Assembly (NCBI RefSeq): GCF_003945765.1
Contig: NZ_CP027712.1
Location: forward strand, 1,054,001 to 1,118,000
Length of the DNA: 64,000 nt
Direction of reading: 5' to 3'
Origin: Pseudomonas chlororaphis subsp. chlororaphis
GTDB lineage: Bacteria; Pseudomonadota; Gammaproteobacteria; Pseudomonadales; Pseudomonadaceae
Position 1 is the first letter of the stretch. Every line of letters starts with the position of its first letter. Shown piece after piece: positions 19,505 to 28,552 of the stretch. Below the pieces are notes generated by a model that was not told the origin of the DNA, ran no database searches, and saw only the letters and a program-made list of their open reading frames with translations. The position numbers and the translations under genes were made by a program.

Positions 19505-20680
19505 CTAGGGCAACAACCGCCCCTCAGGCACCACCACTTCTTCCGTGCAGGCGCCTCGCAGCTGGGTTTCAAACTGCTCGATGATCGCCGCCCAGCCCTG
19601 GCGACTGGCGTGCTGGCGGGCATTGAGGCGCACCCGGCGCAAGGTCTCGGGATCTTCCAGCAGCCAGCTGGCGGCATCGCAGAACGCGCATTCGTCCCCG
19701 GGCATCGCCAGCACACCGTTGTAGCCATGGCGAATATGCTGGGCCGCCGCGGCCTGGTCGTAGGCCACCACGGCCAGCCCCGAGGCCAGGGCCTCCAGCA
19801 CCACGTTGCCGAAGGTTTCGGTCAGGCTCGGGAACAGGAACAGATCCCCCGACGCGTAGTGACTGGCCAGCGCTTCGCCGCGTTGCGAGCCGCAGAACAC
19901 CGCGTCCGGCAACTCCCTCTGCAGGACCGCGCGTTGCGGGCCATCGCCCACCACGATCAATTTCATGGACTGCTGTGGATAAGTGTCCTGCAGCTGAGCG
20001 AAGCAGCGTTTGAGCAGGCCCAGGTTCTTCTCCGGCGCCAGGCGGCCAACGTGAATCACCGCGATATCGTCGTTGCCCAGGCCCCAGCCTTGGCGCAGTT
20101 CGTTGAGGCGCTTGGCCGGGTGGAACAGCTGGCTGTCGACCCCGCGCGACAGCAGCGCCAGGCGTTCGAAGTTGCGCCGCTCCAGCTCCAGGCGCTGGCT
20201 GGCGCTGGGCACCAGGGTCAGCTTGGAACGGTTGTGGAACCAGCGCAGGTAGTGGGTCAGCAGGCGGGTTAGCAAACCCAGGCCGTACTGGCTGGAGTAC
20301 TGCTGGAAGTTGGTGTGGAAACCGCTGACCACGGAAATCCCCAGGCGCCGCGCCGCCCGCAGCGCGGACAGGCCCAGCGGGCCCTCGGTGGCGATGTACA
20401 GCACATCCGGGCGATGACGTTTCCAGCGCCGCAACAGCTTGTGCATCGACGACTGGCCCCATTGCAGCCCCGGATAACCCGGCAGCGGCCAGCCACGGCA
20501 CAGCAGCAGGCCCTCGTCGCTGATCCGGCTCTGATCGGCGCCCTGACGTGGGCGGATCAGTTCCACCTGGTGTCCACGGGCGCGCAATCCATCGCACAGG
20601 CGGCCAAGGGTATTGGCCACGCCATTGATTTCCGGTGGGAAGGTTTCGGTGATCAGAGTGATATGCAGAGCTGTCGTCAT
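19505..20680 (-). CDS. Glycosyltransferase family 4 protein
   Basis: This 391-residue protein has the GT-B fold of family 4 glycosyltransferases: an N-terminal acceptor domain beginning LHITLITETFPPEINGVANTL, and a C-terminal nucleotide-sugar domain with GRLAPEKNLG, VVGDGPQRA and the EX7E-like FPSLTETFGNVVLEALASG. Related proteins (PimB/MgtA-like) glycosylate lipids, but the acceptor here is unknown. ATG 20680 was preferred to an in-frame ATG eight codons upstream on the basis of homologue starts; the ribosome binding site does not decide it. cysZ lies upstream on the same strand. Confidence 0.88.
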   Translation of the reverse strand: MTTALHITLITETFPPEINGVANTLGRLCDGLRARGHQVELIRPRQGADQSRISDEGLLLCRGWPLPGYPGLQWGQSSMHKLLRRWKRHRPDVLYIATEGPLGLSALRAARRLGISVVSGFHTNFQQYSSQYGLGLLTRLLTHYLRWFHNRSKLTLVPSASQRLELERRNFERLALLSRGVDSQLFHPAKRLNELRQGWGLGNDDIAVIHVGRLAPEKNLGLLKRCFAQLQDTYPQQSMKLIVVGDGPQRAVLQRELPDAVFCGSQRGEALASHYASGDLFLFPSLTETFGNVVLEALASGLAVVAYDQAAAAQHIRHGYNGVLAMPGDECAFCDAASWLLEDPETLRRVRLNARQHASRQGWAAIIEQFETQLRGACTEEVVVPEGRLLP

Positions 20681-20744
20681 GGCCTCAGTGTCAGCCGAGG
20701 CCATGTCGTCATTGTGACGTTGCGATGATGGATTTGTGACCCGC

Positions 20745-21500
20745 TCAGCGCTGCTGGGTCACCAGGCTTTCCGCGCCGCGCTCACGCACCCAGAACAGCG
20801 TCGCCCCGGCCACCGCCGCCGGCATCATCAGGATGTTGACCACCGGGATCAGCAGCACCAGATAGACGATCCCGCCAAAGCTCATGCTCTGCCAGCGCTT
20901 TTCCCGCAGCCAGGCGAGCATCTCGTTCCAGCCCAGCTTGTGGTTGTCCGCCGGGTAGTCGATGTACTGGATCGCCATCATCCATACGCCGAACAGCAGC
21001 CACAGCGGCGCGGCCACCAGGTTCACCACCGGAATGAAGGACAGGATGAACAGGCCGATGGCCCGCGGCAGGAAATAACCCAGCTTGCGCATTTCCCGGG
21101 CCAGGGTGCGCGGGATCATGGCCAGCAGTTCGGCCCAGCTGAAGGGCGGGAAATCGTCGGTGCCACGGACCACCACTTCGACTTTCTCCGCGAGAAACCC
21201 GTTGAAGGGCGCGGCAATCACGTTGGCCAGCATGGTGAAGGTGAAAAACACCATCAGCAGCACCAGCACCACGAACAGCGGCCAGAGGATGTAGCTGAGA
21301 AAGCTCAGCCAGTCCGGCAGGGACGGCATCAGGGTGTCGACCCACAGGCTGAACTGATGGCCGGCGAAATAGATCAATCCGACGAACAGCACCAGGTTGA
21401 TGGCCAGGGGCAAAAGGACGAACAGACGCAGGCCGGGGCTGAGCACCAGCTTGAGGCCTTCGCGCAGGTATTGCGGGCCGGACAGAACAGGGGCGGGCAT
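20745..21500 (-). CDS. cysZ: Sulfate transporter CysZ
   Basis: CysZ is an inner-membrane sulfate permease that feeds cysteine synthesis. The 251-residue protein has several hydrophobic segments ([16 protein letters not shown]; a very Leu/Val-rich stretch around 65-90; [36 protein letters not shown]), the pattern of the family. I chose ATG 21500 (MPAPVLSG), which has a GGAG site, over an upstream in-frame start that adds 31 basic residues. It is upstream of the glycosyltransferase gene and divergent from trxB. Confidence 0.92.
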   Translation of the reverse strand: MPAPVLSGPQYLREGLKLVLSPGLRLFVLLPLAINLVLFVGLIYFAGHQFSLWVDTLMPSLPDWLSFLSYILWPLFVVLVLLMVFFTFTMLANVIAAPFNGFLAEKVEVVVRGTDDFPPFSWAELLAMIPRTLAREMRKLGYFLPRAIGLFILSFIPVVNLVAAPLWLLFGVWMMAIQYIDYPADNHKLGWNEMLAWLREKRWQSMSFGGIVYLVLLIPVVNILMMPAAVAGATLFWVRERGAESLVTQQR

Positions 21501-22769
<1,269 letters not shown>

Positions 22770-22790
22770 TTCTCAGACCGTTGCAATGAA

Positions 22791-22815
22791 AAAACCGGCC
22801 CAGGCCGGTTTTTTT
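22791..22815 (+). terminator. Intrinsic terminator after trxB
   Basis: AAACCGGCC and GGCCGGTTT pair around a CA centre and run into further T residues to 22815. Confidence 0.92.
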
Positions 22816-22830
22816 GTGTCTGTTGTTTCC

Positions 22831-22931
22831 GTAGGAGCGAGCGGGCGGCGATCCGACTTGCCCGCGATAGGCTCCACGCGGTCTATCTGCAGCACCGCGT
22901 TGTCTGGATCGCGGGCAAGCCTCGCTCCTAC
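22831..22931. repeat. REP pair after trxB
   Basis: GTAGGAGCGAGCGGGCGGCG at the left and CGGGCAAGCCTCGCTCCTAC at the right face each other across a centre containing a second dyad (ACGCGGT...ACCGCGT). This is the same family as the REP pair at 13551, in the variant with the GATCCGACTTGCCCGCGAT arm. It lies between convergent genes. Confidence 0.88.
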
Positions 22932-22934
22932 AGG

Positions 22935-23273
22935 TCAGCGGCGCTTGAGTGGCTGCTGGGCAAACTTCACACCCGCCAGGCCATGGGCGATCAGCGCGCG
23001 GATATTGCCATGGTCGCTGCCTTCAGGGGTGGCCAGCACCGAGCGGTAATGCTCACCGAACGCCAACAGCGCTTCTTCGTCGCTCAAGCCTTCCAGCAGG
23101 GCCAGGCCCAGGGTCTTGCACGAACCTTCGTTCTGCCCGGCGGCGTTTTCCACGCCACCGTTGTTGAAGGCTTGTGGCTGGTAGTCGTAGCCCGCGGCGA
23201 TAAAGGCCAGGGTGTCGGCGAAGGCGTGCTCGCCGCTCTTGAGGCTGGCGCGCAGGGTGTTCAGGTCAGTCAT
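22935..23273 (-). CDS. HopJ-family protein
   Basis: This 112-residue protein belongs to the HopJ family, named after a P. syringae candidate type III effector but widespread in bacteria without that secretion system; its real function is unknown. It starts MTDLNTLRASLKSGEHAF and has GYDYQPQAFNNGG and the C-terminal HGLAGVKFAQQPLKRR. A strong AAAGGAAAA ribosome binding site supports ATG 23273. Its start overlaps the end of the DUF1244 gene by eight bases, so the two are translationally linked. Confidence 0.85.
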   Translation of the reverse strand: MTDLNTLRASLKSGEHAFADTLAFIAAGYDYQPQAFNNGGVENAAGQNEGSCKTLGLALLEGLSDEEALLAFGEHYRSVLATPEGSDHGNIRALIAHGLAGVKFAQQPLKRR

Positions 23274-23562
23274 GGGGTTTTCCTTTGGCGAACGCCGCTT
23301 GCTGCTCGGCGCTGGCTTCTTTCTGGTAGAGGTTCTTCCACTCGGCGTAGGGCATGCCATACACCACTTCACGGGCGTCATCGAGGCTGACCTCGATCTG
23401 GCGCTCGTCGGCCTCGGCCTTGTACCACTTGGACAGGCAGTTGCGGCAGAAGCCGGCGAGGTTCATCAGGTCGATGTTCTGCACGTCCTTGCGGCTGTCC
23501 AGGTGTGCGACCAGGCGGCGGAAGGCGGCGGCTTCGAGTTCCAGGCGTTGTTGGGGGGTCAT
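23266..23562 (-). CDS. DUF1244 family protein
   Basis: This 98-residue protein is a member of the DUF1244 family, small proteins of unknown function common in proteobacteria. The family core is visible in VQNIDLMNLAGFCRNCLSKW (a CxxC pair, possibly metal binding) and VVYGMPYAEWK. I prefer ATG 23562 (MTPQQRLEL) to an in-frame GTG at 23571. It lies upstream of the HopJ-family gene with an eight-base overlap, and the pair is preceded by a gap separating it from folX. Confidence 0.85.
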   Translation of the reverse strand: MTPQQRLELEAAAFRRLVAHLDSRKDVQNIDLMNLAGFCRNCLSKWYKAEADERQIEVSLDDAREVVYGMPYAEWKNLYQKEASAEQQAAFAKGKPHD

Positions 23563-23656
23563 AAGGCTCACTGCATAGATAGGGAGGGGAATAGCGACAA
23601 GTTACAAGCGGCAAGCTGCAAGTCAAAGCAGCTCGGCGTTTACTTGCAGCTTGTCG

Positions 23657-24028
23657 CTAACGACTGGCCGCTAGCGTGATCGACACCGACTCGGCGAAAC
23701 GCAGGGCGTGGGGTTTGTCGACTTCGACCTCGGCGTACAGCACCGATTCGTTGGCCATGATCAGATCGAGGATTTCCTGGGTCAGGCGCTCGAGCAGGGC
23801 AAAGCGGTTGCCCTCCACGTGGGCGATGATCGCCTTGGTGATGGTGCGGTAGTTCAGCGCATGGTCGATGTCGTTGTCGCGCACGGCTTCTTGCGCGGCA
23901 TACAGGATGGTCAGGTTGATCAGCACATCCTGCTTGTTGAGGATCTCGTCCTCGTTGATTCCGATGAAGGTCCGCAGGCACAGGTCCTTGACCCGGATGC
24001 GAGCCATTCCTGGCTGAAGTTGTGGCAT
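23657..24028 (-). CDS. folX: Dihydroneopterin triphosphate 2'-epimerase
   Basis: FolX epimerises 7,8-dihydroneopterin triphosphate to dihydromonapterin triphosphate. The 123-residue protein has the T-fold of the FolB/FolX family, with [18 protein letters not shown] at the N-terminus and [17 protein letters not shown] and [13 protein letters not shown] further on. In P. aeruginosa and E. coli, FolX with FolM makes tetrahydromonapterin, the cofactor of phenylalanine hydroxylase. It begins two bases after the folE stop in a folM-folE-folX run, which favours FolX over FolB. Confidence 0.9.
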   Translation of the reverse strand: MPQLQPGMARIRVKDLCLRTFIGINEDEILNKQDVLINLTILYAAQEAVRDNDIDHALNYRTITKAIIAHVEGNRFALLERLTQEILDLIMANESVLYAEVEVDKPHALRFAESVSITLAASR

Positions 24029-24030
24029 TG

Positions 24031-24591
24031 CTACTTGCTCCGTCCGATCAATTGCAGGAATTCCTGGCGCGTGGTGCTCGAGTCGCGAAAGGCGCCGAGC
24101 ATCACCGAAGTGTGCATGGTCGAGTTCTGCTTCTCGACTCCGCGCATCATCATGCACATGTGCTGGGCTTCGACGACCACCGCGACGCCGGCGGCCTGGG
24201 TTACCCGCTGCACCGCGTCGGCGATTTCCCGCGTGAGGTTTTCCTGGATCTGCAGGCGGCGGGCGAACATGTCGACGATCCGGGCGATCTTCGACAGGCC
24301 CAGCACCTTGCCGGTGGGAATATAAGCCACATGGGCCTTGCCGATGAAGGGCAGCAGGTGATGTTCGCACAGGGAATAGAGTTCGATGTCGGCGACTATG
24401 ACCATTTCATCGTTGTCGGAGGCGAACAGCGCGCCATTGACCACCTCGTCCACCGACTGGCTGTAGCCATGACACAGGTACTGCATGGCCTTGGCCGCGC
24501 GTTGCGGGGTGTCGAGCAGGCCTTCGCGCTCGGGGTCTTCGCCGAGACCCTTGAGGATCTCGCGGTAGTGCTGGGGCAGGGAAAGCGTCAT
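24031..24591 (-). CDS. folE: GTP cyclohydrolase I
   Basis: FolE converts GTP to 7,8-dihydroneopterin triphosphate, the entry point to folate and to monapterin. The 186-residue protein is zinc-dependent type I: the metal site is seen in [19 protein letters not shown] (C75, H78) with the second Cys in [10 protein letters not shown]. It sits between folM and folX on the same strand, so this copy probably serves mainly tetrahydromonapterin synthesis. Pseudomonads commonly carry more than one GTP cyclohydrolase gene. Confidence 0.95.
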   Translation of the reverse strand: MTLSLPQHYREILKGLGEDPEREGLLDTPQRAAKAMQYLCHGYSQSVDEVVNGALFASDNDEMVIVADIELYSLCEHHLLPFIGKAHVAYIPTGKVLGLSKIARIVDMFARRLQIQENLTREIADAVQRVTQAAGVAVVVEAQHMCMMMRGVEKQNSTMHTSVMLGAFRDSSTTRQEFLQLIGRSK

Positions 24592-24612
24592 GCAACGTCC
24601 TCGCGGGAAGCC

Positions 24613-25323
24613 TTACTTGAGGTGCCGCCCGCCGTTGACGGTCAGGGTCGTGCCGGTGACATAAGGGTTGTCGAGCAGATAACGCAGGCTCTGGTAGACC
24701 ACCTCGCAACCGGGTTCGATGCCCAGGGCTGACTTGGCCAGGGCCTTGGCGCGGTACGCCGCGTCGTCGTCGGGATTGAACATTAACAGAGCCGGGGCGA
24801 TGCCGTTGACCTTGATCGTCGGGGCATATTTCGCCGCGAAGGACAGGGTCAGGCTGTCGAGGCCGGCCTTGGTGGCGCAATAGGCGATGTGCTTGCTGCT
24901 GCCGCGGCGCGTGACGTCGTCGCCGATGTGCACGATGTCGGCGGGGCTGGAGCGCCGCAGCAGGTCGGCGCAATGCAGGTTGATCAGGTAGGGCGCGAGC
25001 ATGTGCACGCTGAACATGTCGGCGAAGGCCGCGCTTTCCTGGCCGGGCGTTTCCTCCAGCCATTGCGAGGCGTTGTGCACGATCGCCCGCAGGCTGTCGG
25101 TGTGCTCGTGCAATTGGCTGATGAAGGCCTGGATCCCGGCTTCGCAGGAGAAGTCAGCGAACAGGGCTATCGCGCCACGCTCGCGCAAGGCCTGCACGCC
25201 GGGGCGTTCGGTGCGATAGCTGATGATCACCCGGTGACCGTCTTCCAGCAGGCGCAACGCGCAATGCAGGCCGACACGCTGGCCGGCGCCGGTGATCAGG
25301 ATCGGGGCAGGGGAAGTAGTCAT
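24613..25323 (-). CDS. folM: Dihydromonapterin reductase FolM
   Basis: FolM is a short-chain dehydrogenase that reduces dihydromonapterin to tetrahydromonapterin with NADPH and has weak dihydrofolate reductase activity. The 236-residue protein has the glycine-rich TGAGQRVGLHCALRLL at 11-26 and the catalytic pair Y148 and K152 in KHIAYCATKAG. I chose ATG 25323 over the longer frame, whose 47 extra residues run through the REP element. It is the first gene of folM-folE-folX. Confidence 0.9.
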   Translation of the reverse strand: MTTSPAPILITGAGQRVGLHCALRLLEDGHRVIISYRTERPGVQALRERGAIALFADFSCEAGIQAFISQLHEHTDSLRAIVHNASQWLEETPGQESAAFADMFSVHMLAPYLINLHCADLLRRSSPADIVHIGDDVTRRGSSKHIAYCATKAGLDSLTLSFAAKYAPTIKVNGIAPALLMFNPDDDAAYRAKALAKSALGIEPGCEVVYQSLRYLLDNPYVTGTTLTVNGGRHLK

Positions 25324-25388
25324 GAACGGCTCGCGTCGCAGGTAGAGCAAAACTATACCAGCGCGGGGCGGGGTTCGCCCAAGCCGCT

Positions 25389-25474
25389 GCAGGAGCGAGC
25401 GGGCGGCGATCCGACTTGCCCGCGATGATGGCGCCGCGGTCTGTCTGGCAGACCGCGTTATCATTCATCGCCGG
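25389..25474. repeat. REP element upstream of folM
   Basis: CAGGAGCGAGCGGGCGGCG with GATCCGACTTGCCCGCGAT forms the same variant REP hairpin as at 22831. It is followed by a second dyad GCGGTCTG-TCTGG-CAGACCGC (25436-25457) and the partial arm CATCGCCGGCC. Confidence 0.82.
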
Positions 25475-25484
25475 CCAGCCGGTG

Positions 25485-26057
25485 CTACACGTGGCTCTGT
25501 GGGGAAGGTGCTGCCGGCAGCGGACGGGGCGGCGTGCTGTTCAGCCAACCGGACAACAGGCGGGTGGACAGCGGAATGAACCAGTAGACCATCAGCGGCG
25601 TCAGGGCCAGGGTACTGACGAGCACGCGCGGCGCCAGGCTGAGTTCGCCCAGCAACGGGCTGAGGATGAAGTTGAAGATCAGCGACACCGGGAAGAACGC
25701 CAGCCAGATGGCCACCGCCTGCTTCCAGCGCGGAGGGCGCTGGCCGGCCGCGCCGAACCAACCGTCGATGCCGCTGACCCGGTGTTCATGGGGATGGGCG
25801 AACAGGTCGCTGCCGCGGGCCAGCCAGGCGGTGCGCGAGGCGGAGTGCTCCCAGACGTGCAGGGTCTGCTCGTCGGCGAAGCGGAAGATGATCTGGAATT
25901 CGTCATCGTCGGGCGGCGGAGCGAGCACGCCGGAGCCGAGATAACCGGGGAAGTCGGTGGCCAATTGTTCGCCTTCGCGCAGCCAGGCGATCAGGTCCTG
26001 GTAACGGCCATCGGCGACACGCCGGGCGACCATCAGGGTGACGGGTGAGGTAGACAT
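25485..26057 (-). CDS. Antibiotic-biosynthesis-monooxygenase-like protein with membrane segments
   Basis: This 190-residue protein has an N-terminal ABM-like ferredoxin-fold domain (about 1-100: TLMVARRVADGRYQDLIAWL, then GYLGSGVLAPP and FQIIFRFADEQTLHVW) followed by a short linker and hydrophobic segments (about 115-135 and 145-168). ABM-plus-membrane proteins of this type have no established reaction. ATG 26057 has a CGGAG site. The gene is divergent from the MerR/LitR-like regulator and shares a 213-base promoter region with it, so it is a natural candidate target of that regulator. Confidence 0.8.
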   Translation of the reverse strand: MSTSPVTLMVARRVADGRYQDLIAWLREGEQLATDFPGYLGSGVLAPPPDDDEFQIIFRFADEQTLHVWEHSASRTAWLARGSDLFAHPHEHRVSGIDGWFGAAGQRPPRWKQAVAIWLAFFPVSLIFNFILSPLLGELSLAPRVLVSTLALTPLMVYWFIPLSTRLLSGWLNSTPPRPLPAAPSPQSHV

Positions 26058-26270
26058 TATGTATCTCCGTAAAACCAATGCGCTGCCTGGGTAAGGCCGT
26101 ACGCCGGACGCAGCACCGGGGTGTTGGGCTGCGTCTTGAAAGCAAGCAAGGATTATTCCTGATTGTGACAAATACACCAGAGGCAGCGGTCGCTTTGCCC
26201 TGTGTTGAAGAACTGTCACCGATGGGGAGTAGAATGGCCGTCACTTTATCCATCGGTGTTTTCTGCCCAG

Positions 26271-27230
26271 ATGCCCGTTATTACTGAACTTTCCCGCCCG
26301 ACACAGCCCCTCGACCAGCCCTCGCAGGACGATCTGTTTCCGATCCGGGAAGTTTCACGGCTCACGGGGATCAACCCGGTGACCCTGCGGGCCTGGGAGC
26401 GTCGTTATGGCTTGATCCAGCCGACACGCACCGAAAGTGGGCATCGTCTGTATTCGATGCACGATGTCGAGACGGTCCGTGAGATCCTCGGCTGGATCGA
26501 TCGTGGGGTCGCGGTCAGCAAGGTCGGCAAGATCCTCGCCAAGACCCGGGCCGCCCGCGAGGCGCCGCAGGCCATGCCGGGCGACAGCGCATCGGGCGAT
26601 TACCTGCAGTGGCAGGGGCAACTCAAGCGGGCGGTCGGCGGCTTCGACGAGCCGCACCTGGAGCGGCTGTACGGCCAGATCTTCTCCAGCTATTCGCTGT
26701 CGGTGGTGTTCCAGGACATCCTCATGCCGTTCTGGCGGCAGCTGGCGCAGCACCAGGAACCTTACGGCCACACCAGCGAATGGCTGTTCTTCGATCACTT
26801 CCTGCGTTCGCGGGTCTCCCAGCGCCTGCTGTTACAGCGCGGCCAAGCGCTGCGCCCGGTGCTGCTGGCGGCGCTTGCCGGGCAATGCCGGGAGCTGGAA
26901 TTGCTGGTGGCGGCGCTGATGCTGGGCAGTGCCGAGTTGGAAGTCCGGGTGTTGGCGCTGGGGCAGCCGTTCGACGAGCTGACCCTGGTCTGCGAGAAGA
27001 TCAAGCCCCAGGCGCTGGTGCTGTTTTCCAATCACGCGCCGGCTCCGGAGCTGCCTCGACGCTTGAACCGCCTGGCGCTGACCCTGGAGTGTCCGCTGAT
27101 GTTGGCGGGAGATGTCGCCGAGCTTGCTCAGGACAGCCTGAGCGCTTCGCCGGTGGGCTGCCTGGGGAGTGACGGGCGTTTGATGATGCAGCGCCTGCGG
27201 CAGTTTCTCAGCGGTACGCTCGATACCTGA
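26271..27230 (+). CDS. MerR-family regulator, class II LitR-like
   Basis: This 319-residue protein has an N-terminal MerR helix-turn-helix (about 21-75: FPIREVSRLTGINPVTLRAW, ERRYGLIQPTRTESGHRLYS). The rest resembles the region after the DNA-binding domain in LitR/CarH photoregulators, including QCRELELLVAALMLGSAEL, but no cobalamin-binding DxHxxG-type motif is visible. That is the definition of class II LitR, of which P. putida PplR proteins are examples; these are reported to act with a short LOV protein rather than with B12. A short LOV gene lies 700 bases away. ATG 26271 was chosen over an upstream frame start. Confidence 0.85.
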   Translation: MPVITELSRPTQPLDQPSQDDLFPIREVSRLTGINPVTLRAWERRYGLIQPTRTESGHRLYSMHDVETVREILGWIDRGVAVSKVGKILAKTRAAREAPQAMPGDSASGDYLQWQGQLKRAVGGFDEPHLERLYGQIFSSYSLSVVFQDILMPFWRQLAQHQEPYGHTSEWLFFDHFLRSRVSQRLLLQRGQALRPVLLAALAGQCRELELLVAALMLGSAELEVRVLALGQPFDELTLVCEKIKPQALVLFSNHAPAPELPRRLNRLALTLECPLMLAGDVAELAQDSLSASPVGCLGSDGRLMMQRLRQFLSGTLDT

Positions 27231-27261
27231 GCGCATACCCAGGCAGCTAAAAGCTGCGATT

Positions 27262-27867
27262 TCAGATATGCAGGTTGGGGTGTGCCAGGCGGTGCTGTTG
27301 CAGGATGAACTGGCGCAGGCGCTCGGTTTCATCCGTGTCGCTCTGGTTCAACCGATAGGCATAGAAGCCGGCGTCGGTCTGGCGTTCGAGGCGGCCGCGC
27401 AGGGCGATGCGCTCGTAACCCGATGGGCTGAACCACTGGGCGAACTGCTTTGGCGCTTTGGCCCGGTTGCGGATTTCCAGCAACACGCTGTTGAACGACA
27501 CCTCATGCACCCACAGCGCAGTGGGCTGCCCCTTGGCGTTTTCCAAGGCCACCGGCTCCGCCAGCGTCAGGCGCCAGGGGCGGACCCTCGGCCCATCCTC
27601 GAAGATGCTCGGCACGCCCAGGCGCAGATGCAGCGCGTGGAACTCGTCTTCCACCAGGTGCAGGGGAAAGCTCATCTGCTGGTTTTCAAAGTGCGCCTGA
27701 ATGGTCACTTGCTCATTGGCCGCCAGGCGGGTGAGCAGGTCGCGGATCTGTGAGCCCCCATTCACCAGCAGGCTCGAGTTCGCATCCCGCATGTTGAGTT
27801 GCGGGTTGTGCTGCATGGTCTGAATGAAGTCCAGTTCATCCTGGGTGAGGAGAGCGTCACGGCGCAT
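27262..27867 (-). CDS. PilZ-like protein of unknown function
   Basis: This 201-residue protein is not one I can name. Its layout recalls YcgR-type flagellar-brake proteins: an N-terminal beta-rich part (about 35-95, LLTRLAANEQVTIQAHFE) and a C-terminal part (about 100-200) with a VHEVSFNSVLLEI stretch placed like the PilZ D/NxSxxG motif and an ETERLRQFILQQHR C-terminal helix. The cyclic-di-GMP motif RxxxR is not evident, so binding may be lost or changed. It lies 55 bases downstream of the LOV gene on the same strand. The start could also be an ATG 11 codons upstream. Confidence 0.7.
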   Translation of the reverse strand: MRRDALLTQDELDFIQTMQHNPQLNMRDANSSLLVNGGSQIRDLLTRLAANEQVTIQAHFENQQMSFPLHLVEDEFHALHLRLGVPSIFEDGPRVRPWRLTLAEPVALENAKGQPTALWVHEVSFNSVLLEIRNRAKAPKQFAQWFSPSGYERIALRGRLERQTDAGFYAYRLNQSDTDETERLRQFILQQHRLAHPNLHI

Positions 27868-27922
27868 GATGTTGCTCGAAGGAGAAGGTGACAAAATCAT
27901 TGGTGATTAAGCGTACTGACAA

Positions 27923-28396
27923 CTAATTCGGCATCTTGTTAGAGCCGCTCGTCGCCTGGTAAACGGCGAGTTCCGCGCGGGTTTCGGCCAGCTCCTTTTC
28001 CACCTGCGCCAGCCGTTGCTGGGCCTTGACCTGGGCCGTCACATCTTTCTGCACCCCGACAAAATAGGTCAACTGGTCGCTTTCGTTGAACACCGGGGTG
28101 ATCGACAGTTCGTTCCAGAAGTGACTGCCGTCCTTGCGGTAGTTGCGCAGCACCTGGCGGCAGGGCTGGCCGCTATCCAAGGCCTGGCGAATCAGCGGGA
28201 TTGCCGGCTGGTCACGGTCGCCCGACTGGAGAAAGCGGCAATCCTGATACAGCACCTCGTCGGCGCTGTAGCCGGTGAGCCGTTCGAACGCCGGGTTGAC
28301 GTAGATGATGATGTTGTCTTCGCCTTCCTGTTCGGCCACGACAATCCCGTCGTTGGAGGCGTTGATCACCAGTTGCAGCAGATGGGCGTTGATCAT
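27923..28396 (-). CDS. Short LOV-domain blue-light photoreceptor (SB1-LOV type)
   Basis: This 157-residue protein is one LOV-type PAS domain with short helical caps, closely resembling P. putida PpSB1-LOV. Its N-terminus (MINAHLLQLVINASNDGIVV) and core motif YQDCRFLQ align without gaps; the photoactive Cys is C53, the same number as in PpSB1-LOV. FMN-contact Asn and Gln residues are present in RNYRKDG, FWNELSITP and FVGVQKD. The C-terminal helix (about 124-150) is heptad-like and should mediate dimers. Residue 61 is Arg, but residue 66 is Ile. No output domain exists, so it must act through a partner, probably the nearby LitR-like regulator. Confidence 0.93.
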   Translation of the reverse strand: MINAHLLQLVINASNDGIVVAEQEGEDNIIIYVNPAFERLTGYSADEVLYQDCRFLQSGDRDQPAIPLIRQALDSGQPCRQVLRNYRKDGSHFWNELSITPVFNESDQLTYFVGVQKDVTAQVKAQQRLAQVEKELAETRAELAVYQATSGSNKMPN

Positions 28397-28552
28397 CGGA
28401 GGCTTTCCGCAGTCGATCGGCAGGTGGCGGCAATTCTAAGACATGGCGCGAAGCTGTCCACTGGCCATTATGGGTAAATCGCGCTACAAGGCTGGATTTT
28501 TTCGCGCAACTGTTAATATCCCAGTCTTTTACTCAGCTTCAGGATCAGATTG

